Shown here: positions 61,601 through 64,000 of the stretch, in pieces | Position numbering within the stretch: position 1 is the stretch's first letter | How the letters are laid out: each line of letters starts with the position of its first letter | DNA from: Paenibacillus bouchesdurhonensis | GTDB lineage: Bacteria > Bacillota > Bacilli > Paenibacillales > Paenibacillaceae | Direction: 5' to 3' | Assembly: GCF_900155685.1 (NCBI RefSeq) | Contig: NZ_LT732548.1 | Coordinates: forward strand, 2,972,887-3,036,886 | DNA length: 64,000 nt | Translations under genes and position numbers: made by a program | Notes under the pieces: generated by a model | Seen by the model: only the letters and a program-made list of their open reading frames with translations | Database searches by the model: none | Told to the model about the DNA's origin: nothing

Positions 61601-61790
61601 ATACCCCTGTCAAGTAGACAGATGAAAAAAGCTAAGCAGCCAGCGCGTGCCGATACTCTATCGGCGCGCGCTGTTTGAGTCTTGCCTGAAAACGTTGGTA
61701 GTTATGGAAATAAATATAGTCCTCGACGGCTTGATGAATCTCTCTTTCTAACTTACACTGGTGAAGGTAAATTTTTCTGGATGACGTCCT
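61601..61790 (-). mobile_element. IS3-family (IS150-like) insertion sequence remnant
   Basis: The minus strand encodes the C-terminus of an IS3-type OrfB transposase (61632-61745): KIYLHQCKLEREIHQAVEDY, then YFHNYQRFQARLKQRAP and EYRHALAA before the stop, the family's typical end. Downstream, TGTCAAGTAGACA (61608-61620) matches the IS150-type terminal sequence. The rest of the element is missing. The transposase remnant meets, near 61790, a start codon with a perfect AAGGAGG site (minus strand, ATG at 61818) whose frame stops after nine codons, so the break destroyed another gene. Confidence 0.75.
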
Positions 61791-61909
61791 ACACCAATAC
61801 CAACAATTCAGTCACCATTTTCTTTCCTCCTTGGTGTACTTATGACTTCTCAAGTTCTACTTTTACTTGGACTTAGTTGTATAAAAATATCTTAAACCCT
61901 CAGGTATCA

Positions 61910-62217
61910 AACGGTTGCATAATAATAGGATCATTAATATATCCAAGGATCTTCCCTTCATTTTCGATGGCTATTAGCTGTTTTAAATCAGTCAATTGAA
62001 CATTTCTAAAAAAACCATTTTGCCAACACACTCCTCTTCCCTCTAAATTAACGGGTATATCACATGAATATAACCATTTACAGATTGTTTCTCATCTGAC
62101 AAACAAATGAGAAACACCTCATATTTTTCGTCAGATAGTGTAAGTTTTTGCTCTTTACGTACTCCTTGATTTGTTGATCGATGTTTTGCATAACTTGGGC
62201 CTAATAATCTCAAAATA
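61910..62217 (-). pseudogene. Decayed gene of unknown family with one frameshift
   Basis: Two overlapping minus-strand frames look like one former protein. The first runs from about 62217 with LGPSYAKHRSTNQG and LSDEKYEVFLICLSDEKQ, and stops near 62052. The second opens just before that point with CKWLYSCDIPVNLEGRG, then FRNVQLTDLKQLIAIENEGK and ILGYINDPIIMQPFDT to the stop at 61910. A one-base shift near 62085 would join them. I recognise no family. The start is not identified. Confidence 0.4.
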
Positions 62218-62225
62218 CCAATATA

Positions 62226-64000
62226 TTAATTTAATTCTGCCTGAAGCAAGCTGTAGATGATGGCTGCAGCCTCCGCTCTGGACGCAGTGCCTTTCGGAGC
62301 GAATCTACCATTATCCATACCCTTGATTACTCCTGCAGCTTGCATCGCTGTGGCTGCTTCTCGGGCGTACAATGATATCTGATCGTGATCTTCAAAGACC
62401 GTTACTGTATCCGATCCATTCAAGCTTAACCCTGCAGCCAAAGCTGCACGATATGCCAATACAGCCATCTCTTCTCTAGTAACGATATTATCCGCACCGA
62501 AGGTTCCGTCTGACCGTCCGTTCACGATTCCGAGCCGGTATGCCGCAGCCACCTTATCTGCGTACCATGCCCCCTGTGGAACATCCTTGAACGATAGTAT
62601 TGAGTCCGAATTAGAATTCGTTAATTCGAAGGTATTCAATAGCATGGTGAGGAACTCGGCCCGGGTCACTTGAGACGTTGAATGGAACGTTCCATCACCC
62701 ACTCCGTTTACAATACCCCGTGCTGCTAACGCTTCAATCGCTTCTCTAGCCCAGCCGCCTGTGACATCGCTGAACTGAACATTTCGGAATGCGACCACGA
62801 ATTTCTGCTTTTTCAGGGGTTTGAACACCATTTGTTCAGTGACAGGATTATAGATCGCGTTATTGACAATTTCAAGCTTACCTGAAGCATTTATCGTATA
62901 AAGGATAATCTGACTGGCTCTTTCTCCATTTTGAAGTTTATATTTCAGAGCAACGTGCACATCTCCTATGGTGTCGAATTTGTCAATCTCCTTACCGTCC
63001 ACCACAATTCTAATTTCGTAGACTTCATCCGCGTTTAGGCTTCTCAGAGAATCAGCATTCTCCAAGTCCGCTAAGTTCGCTTTTCTCAATGAAATCATTG
63101 CTTTTTCGGCAGTTGAACCTCCATTTCTGAATATTAGATCTCTCGATACCGAAACATTGGCTTGCCCCAGATCAAGCTCAATTCGATTCAAATCCTCATT
63201 CACCTTGATTTCAGCCAGTGGTAGTGTAACATTCACTTGCTCCGCGGAATTCGATAAGAGCACCTCAATGCGAAGAACCCCGTCGGTCATTTCTGCAATG
63301 GCATCCTTCACGATCCCGGAATTCAATTCTAGCGTTGCAATTCCGCTTGCCCTTATCACAGGCCTGATAATTATTTTTCCGCTGTCAACCCATCCTGCTG
63401 TTTCCGAAGGCACAGGTGTTGGAGTAACTGTCGGAACCGATGCCGATGGGAACGACGGAGGTGCTGATGACCCACCTTCTATAGGATTCCCGGGCTCTGG
63501 CAAAGCTGCCTTCACCACCACGGTTGCTGATGCCGTAAAACCGCCGTCTTCCGAGGTCGCCGTAACGACTGCACTTCCTGCTGCCACAGCGGTTACATTA
63601 CCATTTTGATCGATGCTTGCAACTCCCGAATTGGCAGAAGACCACACAACATTCCGGTTAGATGCATGTTCAGGCAGTACCGTTGCCATTAACTGCTCCT
63701 GCTGACCCACGGACAGCTCCAATTTAGCAGCATTCAGTTTGATCCCTGTTGCTCTGCCTGGTACTGCGATATCCGCAATATTGTACATAAAAATTAGTCT
63801 TTCATTCGTTGTAATATCAGGAACATCCGTGATTTGCTCCAAACGCTTGGAACCTAATCGAAGAGTCAGAACCGCATTAGCTCCTGAACCAGAAGCTTGT
63901 TGATATACGATTCGATTGTCGTACTTGGGTGAAGCTAGAGCGAATGGGCCGACCCCGCTGGAGCGAAGAATAAACTTTTCATTTTCTCCGATCACAGCAG
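62226..64000 (-). CDS. SLH-domain surface protein with bacterial Ig-like domain, 5' end outside window
   Basis: The frame is open to the right edge, so this is the C-terminal part of a larger protein (590 residues visible). It contains a BIG2-type Ig domain (AAKLELSVGQQEQLMATVLP and SVASIDQNGNVTAVAAGSA), a Pro/Ser/Thr-rich linker, a beta-rich domain of about 190 residues, and three SLH repeats at the end (FSDVTGGWAREAIEALAARG and VNGRSDGTFGADNIVTREEM are the clearest). SLH repeats anchor proteins to secondary cell-wall polymer in the S-layer of Bacillota. The function of the rest is unknown. The GTG at 63995 is probably internal. Confidence 0.88.
   Translation of the reverse strand, partial: AVIGENEKFILRSSGVGPFALASPKYDNRIVYQQASGSGANAVLTLRLGSKRLEQITDVPDITTNERLIFMYNIADIAVPGRATGIKLNAAKLELSVGQQEQLMATVLPEHASNRNVVWSSANSGVASIDQNGNVTAVAAGSAVVTATSEDGGFTASATVVVKAALPEPGNPIEGGSSAPPSFPSASVPTVTPTPVPSETAGWVDSGKIIIRPVIRASGIATLELNSGIVKDAIAEMTDGVLRIEVLLSNSAEQVNVTLPLAEIKVNEDLNRIELDLGQANVSVSRDLIFRNGGSTAEKAMISLRKANLADLENADSLRSLNADEVYEIRIVVDGKEIDKFDTIGDVHVALKYKLQNGERASQIILYTINASGKLEIVNNAIYNPVTEQMVFKPLKKQKFVVAFRNVQFSDVTGGWAREAIEALAARGIVNGVGDGTFHSTSQVTRAEFLTMLLNTFELTNSNSDSILSFKDVPQGAWYADKVAAAYRLGIVNGRSDGTFGADNIVTREEMAVLAYRAALAAGLSLNGSDTVTVFEDHDQISLYAREAATAMQAAGVIKGMDNGRFAPKGTASRAEAAAIIYSLLQAELN

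Noticed and set aside
61682-61876. 64-codon plus-strand frame crossing the IS remnant
   Set aside because: Its first half is antisense to the transposase C-terminus, so it is a product of the junction rather than a gene.

Overview
The window looks like chromosome of a Gram-positive, spore-former-type Bacillota, most probably a Paenibacillus or close relative. The basis is strong AGGAGG-type ribosome binding sites with many TTG and GTG starts, sigma-A promoters, lipobox lipoproteins, an SLH-anchored surface protein, DUF3231 and DUF421 proteins, Bacillus-type RhaEW and LutABC enzymes, and a PksE-like AT-ER fusion. I recognised no tRNA, rRNA or CRISPR array.

Positions 1-15017 hold the 3' end of a trans-acyltransferase polyketide synthase (PKS) cluster. 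It contains the tail of one PKS protein (C-methyltransferase end and ACP), a 3548-residue terminal PKS (DH-like, KS-KR-ACP, KS-DH-KR-ACP, thioesterase), a broken phosphopantetheinyl transferase gene, a BaeB/PksB-like metallo-hydrolase, and a trans-acting AT-ER fusion. A rho-independent terminator closes the cluster. None of the modules carries an AT, so the AT-ER protein is the likely malonyl loader.

Positions 15349-24367 form one metabolic operon: rhaB, rhaEW, rhaA, a DeoR regulator, then lutABC. L-rhamnose is isomerised, phosphorylated and cleaved to DHAP and L-lactaldehyde. RhaW oxidises lactaldehyde to L-lactate, and LutABC can oxidise that to pyruvate. From 24533 to 33507 come a cupin, a membrane metallophosphoesterase, an Rrf2 regulator with a luciferase-like oxidoreductase, a Fur-boxed siderophore uptake pair (binding lipoprotein and double-length permease), a XerC/D-like recombinase and a DUF3231 protein.

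Positions 33529-40189 hold a secreted cyclophilin lipoprotein and a sucrose operon (LacI-type regulator, GH32 hydrolase, fructokinase, PTS EIIBCA) with two palindromic operators. Positions 40291-48726 hold a DUF421 protein, an alkaline-phosphatase-superfamily lipoprotein, decayed LysE and SDR genes, a P450 with a TetR regulator, and a multimodular GH26 glycanase. Positions 49056-52528 are a metal-efflux unit: an ArsR/CadC-type repressor divergent from a CadA-type P-ATPase, followed by a methyltransferase.

The right end (52699-64000) holds a secreted copper-amine-oxidase-like/TIM-barrel protein, a sugar isomerase remnant, a RidA/HxlR divergent pair, a three-gene minus-strand unit (S1C protease, small protein, DinB), a DinG-family helicase, an SDR-MerR operon behind a 19-bp-spacer promoter, an IS3-type transposase remnant with debris, and the C-terminal part of an SLH/Ig-like surface protein that runs off the right edge.
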